This document shows positions 1 through 8,466 of a stretch of DNA of 40,039 bases, piece after piece. A program made the position numbers and the translations under genes. The number at the start of each line of letters is the position of its first letter. Positions within the stretch are counted from its first letter, which is position 1. The stretch is from ZC4RG29 sp032907565. GTDB lineage: Bacteria > Bacteroidota > Bacteroidia > Cytophagales > Cyclobacteriaceae. A model generated the notes under the pieces. It was not told the origin of the DNA. It saw only the letters and a list, made by a program, of their open reading frames with translations, and made no database searches. The DNA lies in NCBI GenBank assembly GCA_032907565.1, contig JAJJPK010000185.1, positions 1 through 40,039 on the forward strand. The letters are read 5' to 3'.

Positions 1-111
1 GTCGGAGTTCAGGTCCAGGCTCGCAATTTTCAGAGCCTCCACCCCCAGGCTGGCACCCCGCGTACCTGCACCGATCTCGGACTTGACAGAAATGATCTTC
101 AGTTCTTTCAT
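1..111 (-). CDS. arginase/agmatinase family protein, N-terminal fragment
   Basis: The minus strand is open from an ATG at 111 to the window edge (37 codons). It begins MKELKIISVKSEIGAG and continues with TRGASLGVEALKIASLDL, which matches the start of arginase-family (ureohydrolase) proteins of Bacteroidota, where the early GAGTRGAS segment is conserved. Family members hydrolyse guanidino groups of arginine or agmatine at a di-manganese centre; those metal ligands lie outside the window, so substrate cannot be read here. The gene is divergent from arginine decarboxylase at 376, which suggests shared polyamine or arginine metabolism and leaves agmatinase as a real alternative to arginase. Confidence 0.75.
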   Translation of the reverse strand, partial: MKELKIISVKSEIGAGTRGASLGVEALKIASLDLNSD

Positions 112-375
112 ACATTGCTAAGCTCAAAAACGAACGGACAATGGCTAACGTTACAGGGCTGAGTGGCAGCCCGGCCTCCGGGGACAAAGGGGTCAAGAAT
201 AGGCCCGTGAAAGGTTCATTGCCAATTGTACCAACGCCTTTTGGGAGTATTGCAAAGATGGCAAATTTATCACAATATTGCACCTCCTTTGGAGGGGGTG
301 TTTGTACGATGGTTCAGCAACTCAACCGGCCGGGGCGTTGTTACCTGATCGACAAAAACGAATTCCTGGCAACAC
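112..375. other. divergent intergenic region between arginase-family gene and arginine decarboxylase
   Basis: This 264-base gap must hold promoters for both flanking genes. Visible structure: a perfect CAATATTG palindrome at 273-280, an imperfect GC-rich hairpin at 281-300 (CACCTCC, TTT, then GGAGG with two extra G before GTG), and on the minus strand TAAATTTG (262-269), which fits the TAnnTTTG form of the Bacteroidota -7 element for the arginase-family gene. I saw no well-spaced -33 partner, so the promoter is weakly supported. No convincing gene lies here. Confidence 0.4.
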
Positions 376-1791
376 ATGAAGAGTTACCGTGAGCTGATAG
401 AGCAGACCTTTGAGTTTCCGCAGAAGGAGTTCAAGGTTCGGGATCACGAGTTGTTGTTCAATGACGTGCCCCTCATGGACATTATCCGTCAGTACGGCAC
501 ACCGCTGAAGCTCACGTACCTTCCCCGCATCAGCGAGAACATCCGGTTTGTACAGGCTACTTTCAACAACGCCTTGGAGCGCTTTCGCTACAACGGCACG
601 TACACGTACGCCTATTGCACGAAGTCTTCCCATTTTTCTTTCGTCCTCGAAGAGGCGCTGCGTAATGACGTCCACATCGAAACGTCGTCCGCGTTCGACA
701 TACGCATCATCCGCAGCTTGATGGAGAAGGGACTCGTGACAAAGGATACATACATCCTCTGCAACGGTTTCAAGATGCCGTTGTATACGCAGTATATCAC
801 GGAACTTCTCAACGAAGGATTTCATAACTGTATCCCTATCCTCGACAAGATGGGGGAGTTCGACATCTATGAACGCGACGTTAAGGGCAGTTACAAAGTA
901 GGCATCCGCGTAGCAGCGGACGAAGAACCGAAGTTCGAATTTTACACGTCGCGCCTCGGCATCCGTTACAGCGACATCACTCCTTTTTACAAGGAGCGAA
1001 TTGCCACCAGCAAGAAGGCGGAACTCCGGATGCTGCACTTCTTTATCAACACCGGCATCAAGGATACGGCATATTACTGGAGTGAACTCAGCCGCTTCAT
1101 CTTCAAGTACTGTGAACTGAAAAAGATCTGCGACACGCTCGATTCGATCGACATCGGCGGCGGATTTCCCATCAAGACGTCGCTCACCTTCCAGTACGAC
1201 TACAAATACATGATCGAGCAGATCGTTGAAAACATCAAATGGATCTGCGACAAGAACAACGTACCCGTCCCTAATATCTTCACCGAATTCGGAAGCTACA
1301 CCGTCGGTGAAAGCGGCGCGCTCCTGTACCAGGTCATCGATCAGAAGTTGCAAAACGACAAGGAGCTTTGGTACATGATCGACGGTTCGTTCATAACACA
1401 CCTTCCCGACTCCTGGGGCCTCAACCAAAAGTACATCCTGCTCGCGGTCAACAAGTGGGACGACCCGTATCATAAGGTCAACATGGGTGGCCTTACCTGC
1501 GACAGCATGGACTACTACAATTCGGAGGCACACACCGGCGAGGTTTTCCTGCCGATGATCAACGACGAGGAGCCGCTTTACATTGGCTTTTTCCATACGG
1601 GAGCTTACCAGGAATCACTCGGTGGATACGGCGGTATTCAGCATTGCCTCATCCCCGCCCCCAAGCACGTCCTGATCAGGCGTAACGAAGACGGGGAGAT
1701 CGTTACTGAACTATTCGCGCCCGAACAGGACGCCGAAAGCATGCTCCGCGTGCTGGGTTACGTCGAGAACGGCTGCTCCCGCGGCGCCTGA
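376..1791 (+). CDS. arginine decarboxylase, PLP fold-type III
   Basis: A 471-residue protein of the alanine-racemase-like (fold type III) PLP decarboxylase group. It would convert arginine to agmatine in the cytoplasm, the first step of agmatine-based polyamine synthesis. The PLP lysine is probably K83 in YCTKSSHF; a glycine-rich phosphate-binding loop is seen as DIGGGFP, followed by TEFGSYTVGESGA near the C-terminal beta domain. The length fits the single-domain Bacteroidota family rather than the much longer SpeA of enterobacteria. The ATG at 376 follows an in-frame open stretch without a good alternative. The divergent arginase-family neighbour supports the arginine assignment, but diaminopimelate- or carboxynorspermidine-type activity cannot be excluded from sequence alone. 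Confidence 0.8.
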   Translation: MKSYRELIEQTFEFPQKEFKVRDHELLFNDVPLMDIIRQYGTPLKLTYLPRISENIRFVQATFNNALERFRYNGTYTYAYCTKSSHFSFVLEEALRNDVHIETSSAFDIRIIRSLMEKGLVTKDTYILCNGFKMPLYTQYITELLNEGFHNCIPILDKMGEFDIYERDVKGSYKVGIRVAADEEPKFEFYTSRLGIRYSDITPFYKERIATSKKAELRMLHFFINTGIKDTAYYWSELSRFIFKYCELKKICDTLDSIDIGGGFPIKTSLTFQYDYKYMIEQIVENIKWICDKNNVPVPNIFTEFGSYTVGESGALLYQVIDQKLQNDKELWYMIDGSFITHLPDSWGLNQKYILLAVNKWDDPYHKVNMGGLTCDSMDYYNSEAHTGEVFLPMINDEEPLYIGFFHTGAYQESLGGYGGIQHCLIPAPKHVLIRRNEDGEIVTELFAPEQDAESMLRVLGYVENGCSRGA

Positions 1792-1835
1792 AAAAGCACC
1801 ACTTTTCTACGCATATTCAGCACATCAGCGGCGGC

Positions 1836-1857
1836 ATCCCCGCCCGGGTGGGATTTT
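1836..1857 (+). terminator. candidate terminator after arginine decarboxylase
   Basis: ATCCC (1836-1840) and GGGAT (1850-1854) pair around a GC-rich centre containing CCCGGG, and TTTT follows at 1854-1857. It lies 45 bases downstream of the decarboxylase stop. The stem has a small asymmetric interior, so this is a plausible rather than certain intrinsic terminator. The rest of the 1792-2017 gap shows no gene. Confidence 0.4.
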
Positions 1858-2017
1858 GTGCGAAAACCCTTCACGTTTCCGGCGAATTGCGCTAAATTCA
1901 ATCTCATACCCGCCTGACTGCACTAAACGAGACCGCTTATGAAGTGTCCGTATAGCATGTCCGCCCCTTACCAGAGCCCATGCTGCGGACGGTATTGTCC
2001 ACCTAAAACATACCACC

Positions 2018-4135
2018 ATGAAATTCTACGACGATAAACACATTAAAAACATTGTCTTGCTGGGGGCGCCCAAAACCGGCAAAACCCTTCTTGCCGAGGA
2101 TATGATTTACGAGGCCGGGATCATACACCGCAGAGGTACCATAGAAGGCAAGAACACCGTATCCGATTATCATGAAATCGAACAGGAACGGGGAAACTCA
2201 GTTTTTGCCACTCCGCTGCACACGGAGTGGCGCGATTACAAGATCAACATTATTGACACGCCCGGCTTTGACGACTTCGCTGGGGAGATGATTGCCTCCA
2301 TCCGCGTAGCCGACACCTGTGTTATGGTTGTCAACGCTCAACAGGGCGTGGAAGTCGGCACCGAGCTGATCTGGAATTACATCGAAGGGTTCCAAAAGCC
2401 TGTGATCTTCGCGATCAACCAGCTCGATCACCCGAAGTCGTCTTATGACAACGCCCTGAACTCCCTCCGCGACCGCTTCGGAAGTGCCATTACGCAAATG
2501 CAGTACCCGGTAAACCAGGGGGAAGGTTTCGACTGCATCATCGACCTGCTCAAAATGGTGATGTACAAATTCCCGCCTGAAGGCGGCAAGCCACAAAAAC
2601 TTCCCATACCCCAATCGGAAATTGAAGAGGCCACGATGTTGCACAATGAGCTGGTCGAAAAGGCAGCGGAAAATGACGAGCAACTCATGGAGAAATACTT
2701 TGAAAAGGGCACGCTAGATGAGGATGAGATGCGGCAGGGGCTCAAGTTGGGGATGATCAATCGGGATGTGTTCCCCGTGTTCTGCATGTCGGCAAAGAAA
2801 AATATGGGCAGCGGCCGGATGATGGGTTTCATCGACAATGTCGCTCCGTCGCCGCGCGAAGCCCGTCCCGAAACAACTGCAGACGGAAAGGAAATTCCTT
2901 TCGACCCGGAAAAGCCTTCCGTACTGTTCGTGTTCAAATCGCACCTTGAGCCTAACCTGGGCAAACTCTCCTACTTCAAGGTGATCTCAGGGGAAGTGAC
3001 AGCGAACTCTGAACTTATCAACAGCCAGACCGGCGCGGTGGAACGCTTTCACCAGCTGTTCATTATGGACGGCAAGAATCGCAATCCGGTCGACAGGCTT
3101 GTGGCCGGCGATATCGGTGCGACGGTAAAGCTCAAAGACACTTACACAAACCAGACGCTCCATGCCAAGGGCTTCGACGTCACCATCCAGCCCATCGCAT
3201 TCCCGGAGCCGCGGAGTCGTACGGCGATTATTGCGCATAGCAAGAACGACGATGAAAAGATCGGCGAGGTGCTGAGCAAAATCCACCAGGAGGATCCTAC
3301 GCTGAACGTCGAGTACGCACGCGAACTCAAACAATTGATCCTAAGCGGACAGGGGGAACAGCATCTTTCGGTGTGCAAGTGGTACCTGGACAATGTGTAT
3401 AAGATCGGTGCCGACTTTGTGTCGCCGCGCATTTCGTACCGTGAAACTATACGGAAACCGGCCACAGCTTCGTATCAGCAGTCTGGCGGTGCCGGGCAGT
3501 TCGCCGAAGTACACTTGAGGCTGGAACCCTATATGGAAGGGATGCCCGAGCCAACGGGGGTTAGCATCCGCGGCAAAGAAGAGATCGATCTGGACTGGGG
3601 TGGAAAGCTCGTGTTTTACAATTGTATCGTCGGCGGTGTCATCGATCAACGGTTCATCCCCTCCATTCTCAAAGGTGTGATGGAGAAAATGGAAGAGGGC
3701 CCCATCACGGGCTCCTTTGTGCGGGATGTGCGGGTGATCGTGTTCGACGGCAAAATGCACCCGGTGGATTCCAACGATATCTCCTTTAAGATAGCCGGCA
3801 TGATGGCTTTCCGCGAGGCGTTCATGAAAGCGGAGCCCCAGTTGCTGGAGCCTATCTACGACCTCGATATCAACGTTCCGGAAGAAACCCTCGGCGACGT
3901 CATGGCAGACCTGCAAACGCGCCGGTCGATCATTCTGGGAATGGATTCCCTCGGGTCGCTACAGGTCATTAAAGCCCGAACTCCTCTTTCCGAACTGGAT
4001 CGGTATACCACGACGCTTCGTTCGCTGACGCAGGGTCGTGCCTCGTTCCGGCAGAAGTTTGCTGAGTTTGCTCCCCTGGCGTTTGATCTGCAGCAAAAAC
4101 TCGCCAAGGAGTTTCACGAGGTGGAAATGGCTTAA
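2018..4135 (+). CDS. elongation factor G paralogue (EF-G2-like) with altered GTPase motifs
   Basis: This 705-residue protein has the full EF-G domain order: G domain, beta-barrel domain II, domains III to V, ending in YTTTLRSLTQGRASF, which aligns with the usual EF-G C-terminus. The P-loop is intact (GAPKTGKT, residues 16-23). The G3 motif reads DTPGFDDF (80-87), where ordinary EF-G has DTPGHVDF, so the catalytic histidine is Phe84. The G4 motif is NQLD (134-137) rather than NKxD, and the switch I region reads ERGNSVF instead of ERGITI. These changes match a Bacteroidota-type second EF-G; a Bacteroides EF-G2 that supports translation without GTP hydrolysis has been reported. Role as a translocase is inferred. 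The gene stands alone, 226 bases after the decarboxylase. Confidence 0.85.
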   Translation: MKFYDDKHIKNIVLLGAPKTGKTLLAEDMIYEAGIIHRRGTIEGKNTVSDYHEIEQERGNSVFATPLHTEWRDYKINIIDTPGFDDFAGEMIASIRVADTCVMVVNAQQGVEVGTELIWNYIEGFQKPVIFAINQLDHPKSSYDNALNSLRDRFGSAITQMQYPVNQGEGFDCIIDLLKMVMYKFPPEGGKPQKLPIPQSEIEEATMLHNELVEKAAENDEQLMEKYFEKGTLDEDEMRQGLKLGMINRDVFPVFCMSAKKNMGSGRMMGFIDNVAPSPREARPETTADGKEIPFDPEKPSVLFVFKSHLEPNLGKLSYFKVISGEVTANSELINSQTGAVERFHQLFIMDGKNRNPVDRLVAGDIGATVKLKDTYTNQTLHAKGFDVTIQPIAFPEPRSRTAIIAHSKNDDEKIGEVLSKIHQEDPTLNVEYARELKQLILSGQGEQHLSVCKWYLDNVYKIGADFVSPRISYRETIRKPATASYQQSGGAGQFAEVHLRLEPYMEGMPEPTGVSIRGKEEIDLDWGGKLVFYNCIVGGVIDQRFIPSILKGVMEKMEEGPITGSFVRDVRVIVFDGKMHPVDSNDISFKIAGMMAFREAFMKAEPQLLEPIYDLDINVPEETLGDVMADLQTRRSIILGMDSLGSLQVIKARTPLSELDRYTTTLRSLTQGRASFRQKFAEFAPLAFDLQQKLAKEFHEVEMA

Positions 4136-4285
4136 CACCCGTTTCTGGTGGGAACAGCGCGTAATTCGATGTGGTGTGTTCACGCACACCCCGGTTCAGC
4201 GTGCCGGGAAATTCCGCGTCACAGGGTGGCGAAATCGATTGCTAAAATCCGGACATTTCATAGTTTTGTCATCCGCCCCTTCCCT

Positions 4286-5038
4286 ATGAGCAACGCTATC
4301 GTCATAATCCCTACGTACAACGAGCGTGACAATATCGTGGCCATAGTCGATGCGGTATTTTCGCAACCGAAGGACTTTGATATCCTGGTGATCGACGATG
4401 GCTCGCCTGACGGCACGGGCGAGCTGGTGAAGAAGATGCAGAGCGACTACAACACGCCGGCACACACCCGCCTGCACCTTATCGAACGCAAAGGGAAAAT
4501 GGGCCTCGGCACAGCCTACCTCACCGGGTTCCAATACGCTATCGACAGAGGATACGATTATATCCTCGAAATGGACGCCGACTTCTCCCACGATCCTAAG
4601 GACCTTTCCGCGTTGTACCTGCAGTGCGCCGAGTTTGGCTATGACGTTGCCATCGGCTCACGATATGCAACCGGGGTGAACGTTGTCAACTGGCCCATCG
4701 GCAGGGTGCTGCTGTCGTATTTTGCCAGCACCTACGTACGGCTCATCACGGGTATGCCGATACGCGACACGACGGCGGGGTTTGTCTGCTACCGCAGGGA
4801 AGTCCTCCAAACCATTCCCCTGGACCGCGTCCGCTTCGTAGGCTACGCGTTTCAGATCGAAATGAAATTTCTCGCCTGGAAATACGGCTTTCGTCTCTGC
4901 GAAGTGCCAATCATCTTCACCGAACGCGTCCGCGGCGTCTCCAAAATGTCCCCCGGAATTTTCAAGGAAGCCTTCTTTGGGGTGTTGCAGATGACGATTA
5001 AGAGTTGGTTTAAGAAGTACATTCCAGCTGTGGAGTAG
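4286..5038 (+). CDS. polyprenol monophosphomannose synthase (DPM1-like GT2)
   Basis: A 250-residue family 2 glycosyltransferase of the dolichol/polyprenol-phosphate mannose synthase type, which moves mannose (or a related sugar) from a nucleotide sugar to a lipid phosphate carrier at the inner face of the membrane. It shows the N-terminal IIPTYNERDNI, the nucleotide-binding DDGSPDGT (residues 37-44) and the metal-binding DAD (97-99) followed by FSHDP. It ends without C-terminal membrane helices, as in soluble DPM1 forms. The ATG at 4286 gives the canonical start MSNAIVIIPTYNE; an upstream in-frame ATG at 4148 would add 46 residues unlike the family. The sugar donor is not proven by sequence. 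Confidence 0.88.
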   Translation: MSNAIVIIPTYNERDNIVAIVDAVFSQPKDFDILVIDDGSPDGTGELVKKMQSDYNTPAHTRLHLIERKGKMGLGTAYLTGFQYAIDRGYDYILEMDADFSHDPKDLSALYLQCAEFGYDVAIGSRYATGVNVVNWPIGRVLLSYFASTYVRLITGMPIRDTTAGFVCYRREVLQTIPLDRVRFVGYAFQIEMKFLAWKYGFRLCEVPIIFTERVRGVSKMSPGIFKEAFFGVLQMTIKSWFKKYIPAVE

Positions 5039-5044
5039 GCAGCT

Positions 5045-5062
5045 CCTTCGACAAGCTCAGGG
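5045..5062. repeat. interspersed intergenic repeat, copy 1 (CCTTCGACAAGCTCAGG)
   Basis: The 17-base sequence CCTTCGACAAGCTCAGG occurs here, 7 bases after the mannosyltransferase stop, and again at 10392 and 39908. All copies are intergenic and just beyond or outside a gene end. Function is unknown. Confidence 0.7.
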
Positions 5063-5069
5063 CAGGCCC

Positions 5070-6290
5070 TTAGTCAAACCGTATCGCCTTGATCGGGTTG
5101 ATCCTTGAAATAATCATCGTAGGAAACAGCAGGACTGTTGCTACGACGACGAACGTGATGAGGTTAAGGGCAATTACGATTTCCCAATGCCAGGAAATGG
5201 GCACTTCGCTCATGTAGTAATCCTGCGCGTTGAGGGTTATGATGCGGAAACGGTCCTGTATGAAGCACAGTCCAAGGCCCACGAGGTTGCCGAGCAAGAG
5301 CCCTTTCACGAGCAAATTGACCCCGCTGTAAACAAAGACAGACCGGATAAAGCGGTCGGCGGCACCCACAGCTTTCAGTAAGCCGATCATCTGCGTCCGC
5401 TCCATGACGAGGATCAGTACGATGGAGACCATATTCACGCACACGACGGTGAGGATGATGACAAGGAGGATGTTAACCTGGCGGCTTACCAGATCCAGCC
5501 ACTCGAACACCTGGATGAAGCGATCCCTAACACGTTCGATGTTCAGATCGTAGTCGAGCCGTTCTGCGATGGCATAGCCGGCGGGGTCGATCTGCGATAC
5601 ATCGGAAGCAAAAACTTCAAGTCCCCCGCAAATGCTGTCGGCCCAATCGTTAAGGCGTTGGATGAGCCTGATGTCTCCGATGACGTGATGCGCGTCGAAA
5701 TACTCCGACAGGTTCGTTTCGTATATACCCGTTACTTTCAGTCTCCGGTAGCGCGGCGGATCCTGGAAGAAGTGAACGATGAGATCGTCGCCGACGCCAG
5801 CGTTGAGTTTGTCGGAAATGATCTTGCTAATGACAATTTCGTTGGCGTACCCCGAGTCAGGAAGATGGATGAATGATCCCTCCACCATGTTTTCTGCGAA
5901 CAGCCTTTGATCAAAACGTTTACCCACGCCTTTCAGAAGTACGCCGAGCACTTCTTCCTTCGTCTTGATCAATCCGGCCTTGACTGCGAACTCCTGCACA
6001 TGACGCACATAAGGGAACTCGCCGGGATTCTTAAACAGCGGGATATTGTAATCCATAGGAGCCCCTTCCGGTGAGTTGTTGGTGGTGAACCGCGTGACGA
6101 GAAGGTGACCGCTAAAACCGTAGATCTTGTTTTGAACCGTTTCCTGAAATCCCTTCAGGATAAGGAACGACACGATGAGCGCGGCGAGACCAATACCGAT
6201 GCTGAACACGGCAATCTTGTGGATAGCCGATGAAAAACCGCGGCGTTGTTCACGGCTTATTCTGCGCGCAATGAAATAGGAGAGGTTCAA
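5070..6290 (-). CDS. ABC transporter permease, FtsX/LolE-like
   Basis: A 406-residue inner-membrane permease of the MacB/FtsX fold: one N-terminal membrane helix (about residues 26-47), a large periplasmic domain, and three C-terminal helices (about 273-297, 320-345, 372-394). The opening MNLSYFIARRISREQRRGFS and the glycine-containing first helix resemble LolC/LolE, which extract lipoproteins from the inner membrane. No LolD-type ATPase is adjacent, which is common for this family in Bacteroidota, so the substrate is inferred only. The gene is convergent with the mannosyltransferase (31-base gap holding a repeat) and divergent from the NamZ-like gene. Confidence 0.82.
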   Translation of the reverse strand: MNLSYFIARRISREQRRGFSSAIHKIAVFSIGIGLAALIVSFLILKGFQETVQNKIYGFSGHLLVTRFTTNNSPEGAPMDYNIPLFKNPGEFPYVRHVQEFAVKAGLIKTKEEVLGVLLKGVGKRFDQRLFAENMVEGSFIHLPDSGYANEIVISKIISDKLNAGVGDDLIVHFFQDPPRYRRLKVTGIYETNLSEYFDAHHVIGDIRLIQRLNDWADSICGGLEVFASDVSQIDPAGYAIAERLDYDLNIERVRDRFIQVFEWLDLVSRQVNILLVIILTVVCVNMVSIVLILVMERTQMIGLLKAVGAADRFIRSVFVYSGVNLLVKGLLLGNLVGLGLCFIQDRFRIITLNAQDYYMSEVPISWHWEIVIALNLITFVVVATVLLFPTMIISRINPIKAIRFD

Positions 6291-6383
6291 TTAATTGTTA
6301 ACTTTCCGTCGGACAATGCAAAATAGGATTTGAAAACTGAACGGCCAACACATCCCACAGTCCGCAACCACAAACGCTCCCTT

Positions 6384-7556
6384 ATGATCCGGTTTACTCT
6401 GATTGCAGTCTGTGTTTCGTCGTACTTACACTGCGCTGACCGCCGTCCGGCAGCCACCGTCGAGGAACCACCGGCTTTAGAGGTCGGCGCGCTGCAGTTT
6501 GAACGCTACCTTCCGCTCCTGGAGGGACAGCGCGTAGCGCTTGTGGTTAATCACACATCGATGGCGGGTAATATGCATCTTGCCGACACGCTGAAGGCAC
6601 TTGGCGTCAACCTCGTAAAGATCTTTGCCCCTGAACACGGATTTCGGGGTACAGCAGATCCGGGCGAACATATCGAAGACGGCGTCGACCGAAAGCTGGG
6701 ACTGCCGGTGGTGTCGCTGTACGGGAACAACCGCAAGCCGACGCCCGCACAGCTGGAAGATGTCGACATTGCGGTCTTTGACATTCAGGACGTAGGAACG
6801 CGCTTTTATACCTACATCAGCACACTTCATTATGTCATGGAAGCCTGCGCCGAAAGCGGCAAAAAAGTCGTGGTGCTCGACCGGCCAAATCCAAACGGTT
6901 ATGTCGACGGACCCATGCTCGACACGGCGTTCCGCTCGTTCGTGGGCATGCATCCCATTCCTGTGGTCCACGGCCTGACAGTTGGTGAGCTGGCGCGAAT
7001 GATCAATGGTGAAGGATGGCTTGCCGGCGGGCTCGAGTGTGAGTTAGCAGGGATCCCCGTAACCGGATGGTCGCGCGATGAGTTTTATTCGTGTCCCGTC
7101 CGCCCCTCTCCTAACCTACCCAACGACCAGGCCATCCGGTTGTACCCTTCGCTCTGCTTTTTCGAAGGCACCGTCATCAGTGTAGGCCGCGGCACACAAA
7201 CCCCATTCCAGGTGATCGGAAATCCCCTGCTCACCGACATGCCGTATCACTTCACACCGGTCAGCATAGAAGGGATGATGAAAAACCCGCCGTTCGAAAA
7301 CCAGGTGTGCTACGGTTTGGATCTCCGTGATGTACCTGTAGAGCCGCGACTGAACATTCAGTATGTCATCGACATGTACAATGCCTATCCTGACAAAAAG
7401 AATTTCTTCACCCGATATTTTAACACCCTTGCCGGAAACGATATCCTCCGGCAACAGATAGAAGCTGGTGTTTCAGAAGCAGAGATAAGGGAGAGTTGGA
7501 AACCGGGATTGGAGGCGTATCTGCAAATGAGAGAGAAGTATCTCCTGTACCAGTAG
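6384..7556 (+). CDS. namZ: exo-beta-N-acetylmuramidase NamZ-like (DUF1343, GH171)
   Basis: A 390-residue secreted protein of the DUF1343 family, now known to include NamZ, which releases N-acetylmuramic acid from non-reducing ends of peptidoglycan fragments. It has a hydrophobic N-terminal leader (MIRFTLIAVCVSSYLHC), the conserved PEHGFRG motif, VFDIQDVGTRFYTYISTL, VLDRPNPNG, and SPNLPNDQAIRLYPSLCFFEGT, all typical of the family. The cysteine after YLH does not form a good lipobox, so lipoprotein status is doubtful. The ATG at 6384 directly precedes the leader; an in-frame TTG at 6330 would put 18 polar residues ahead of it. It probably serves wall recycling or scavenging in the periplasm. 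Confidence 0.85.
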   Translation: MIRFTLIAVCVSSYLHCADRRPAATVEEPPALEVGALQFERYLPLLEGQRVALVVNHTSMAGNMHLADTLKALGVNLVKIFAPEHGFRGTADPGEHIEDGVDRKLGLPVVSLYGNNRKPTPAQLEDVDIAVFDIQDVGTRFYTYISTLHYVMEACAESGKKVVVLDRPNPNGYVDGPMLDTAFRSFVGMHPIPVVHGLTVGELARMINGEGWLAGGLECELAGIPVTGWSRDEFYSCPVRPSPNLPNDQAIRLYPSLCFFEGTVISVGRGTQTPFQVIGNPLLTDMPYHFTPVSIEGMMKNPPFENQVCYGLDLRDVPVEPRLNIQYVIDMYNAYPDKKNFFTRYFNTLAGNDILRQQIEAGVSEAEIRESWKPGLEAYLQMREKYLLYQ

Positions 7557-7577
7557 GCAGTAGGCAGTGGGCAGTAG
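7551..7577. repeat. short direct repeats of GGCAGTA type
   Basis: The unit GGCAGTA is repeated about three and a half times with one variant (GGCAGTG), and the first unit contains the stop codon of the NamZ-like gene. It looks like local slippage; no function is visible. Confidence 0.6.
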
Positions 7578-7635
7578 TACAGGCAATTAATCAGCGGCGT
7601 GTTGGCGGTTGATAGTGCACAAGGTCTTGTTCGAC

Positions 7636-8280
7636 ATGGCGAAAAAGGAAAAGGTCAACGATATCATCCGTATTCTGGAGAAACACTTCCCCGATCCGCC
7701 GATCCCTTTACACCACAAGGACGGCTACACGTTACTGATCGCGGTTTTGCTCTCCGCGCAGTGCACAGATGAACGCGTTAACAAGACTACGCCGATACTG
7801 TTCAAGCGCGCGGACAATCCTTACGACATGATCAAGTTGTCGGTAGACGAAATCCGCGAGATCATCAAACCATGTGGCTTATCGCCGATGAAGTCAAAAG
7901 CCATCTACGGCTTGTCGAAAATTCTTGTTGAAAAATACGATGGCAACATTCCCGACACTTTCGAGGAACTGGAGGCGCTACCCGGCGTTGGTCACAAGAC
8001 GGCCTCAGTGGTAATGACTCAATGGTTTGGAAAGCCGGCCTTTCCTGTCGATACCCATATTCACCGGTTGGCGTATCGTTGGGGGCTATCTGACGGCAAA
8101 AGCGTCACCAAAACCGAGCGCGACCTCAAGCGCCTGATCCCGGAGGAGAAATGGAAGACCGTGCACCTTCAGATGATCTATTTCGGACGGACATACTGTC
8201 CTGCACGGGGACATGATTGGAAGAAGTGCCCGATTTGCGCGAAGTACATGAGGAGAGAGTTGAGAACGAAGGCAGTGTGA
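7636..8280 (+). CDS. nth: endonuclease III, incomplete [4Fe-4S] ligand set
   Basis: A 214-residue HhH-GPD DNA glycosylase/AP lyase for oxidised pyrimidines (base excision repair). The helix-hairpin-helix is LPGVGHKTA (115-123) with catalytic Lys121, and the catalytic Asp139 is in PVDTHIHR. The C-terminal cluster loop carries only three cysteines: Cys188, Cys198 and Cys201, then ends after 13 residues, whereas E. coli Nth uses four in a C-x6-C-x2-C-x5-C arrangement. The ATG at 7636 gives MAKKEKVND; an in-frame TTG at 7609 would add nine residues without support. Activity is likely retained because cluster-free relatives exist, but that is inference. Confidence 0.9.
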   Translation: MAKKEKVNDIIRILEKHFPDPPIPLHHKDGYTLLIAVLLSAQCTDERVNKTTPILFKRADNPYDMIKLSVDEIREIIKPCGLSPMKSKAIYGLSKILVEKYDGNIPDTFEELEALPGVGHKTASVVMTQWFGKPAFPVDTHIHRLAYRWGLSDGKSVTKTERDLKRLIPEEKWKTVHLQMIYFGRTYCPARGHDWKKCPICAKYMRRELRTKAV

Positions 8281-8460
8281 GAGTGAGAAGGGAGGAGAGC
8301 AAGGTGGTAAGAAGTAAGTGGTGAGGATACTCGCGGAGTGAATAGGATATGGGTGTACAACTAAACCAGCCCCAGTGGAACGATTGGTCGCGCGCCAAAG
8401 GAGATCTTAGATCGGGGTACACATTGTCGTGGCGCGCAAGGCAGAAGGAGTGACTCCGTG
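8275..8460. repeat. composite intergenic repeat and hairpin region after nth
   Basis: From the nth stop codon the sequence is purine-rich (GTGTGAGAGTGAG at 8275-8287, then GTAAGAAGTAAG), followed by CCAGCCCC at 8366. It then has an inverted repeat GCGCGCCA (8390-8397) with TGGCGCGC (8430-8437), and a compact palindrome GGAGTGACTCC (8447-8457). The same order of GTGTGAGAGTGAG, GAAGTAAG and CCAGCCCC recurs at 39942-40029. It lies between convergent genes and could act in transcription termination or be a non-autonomous repeat remnant. Confidence 0.5.
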
Positions 8461-8466
8461 GCGGGG

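Noticed and set aside
141..392. 83-codon plus-strand frame before arginine decarboxylase
   Set aside because: It overlaps the decarboxylase start in another frame, has no recognisable features, and fits chance coding in the gap.
322..1596. Long minus-strand open frame (424 codons) opposite arginine decarboxylase
   Set aside because: It is fully antisense to a well-recognised gene, its residues are rich in V, R and D with no family, and such long shadows are typical for GC-rich frames.
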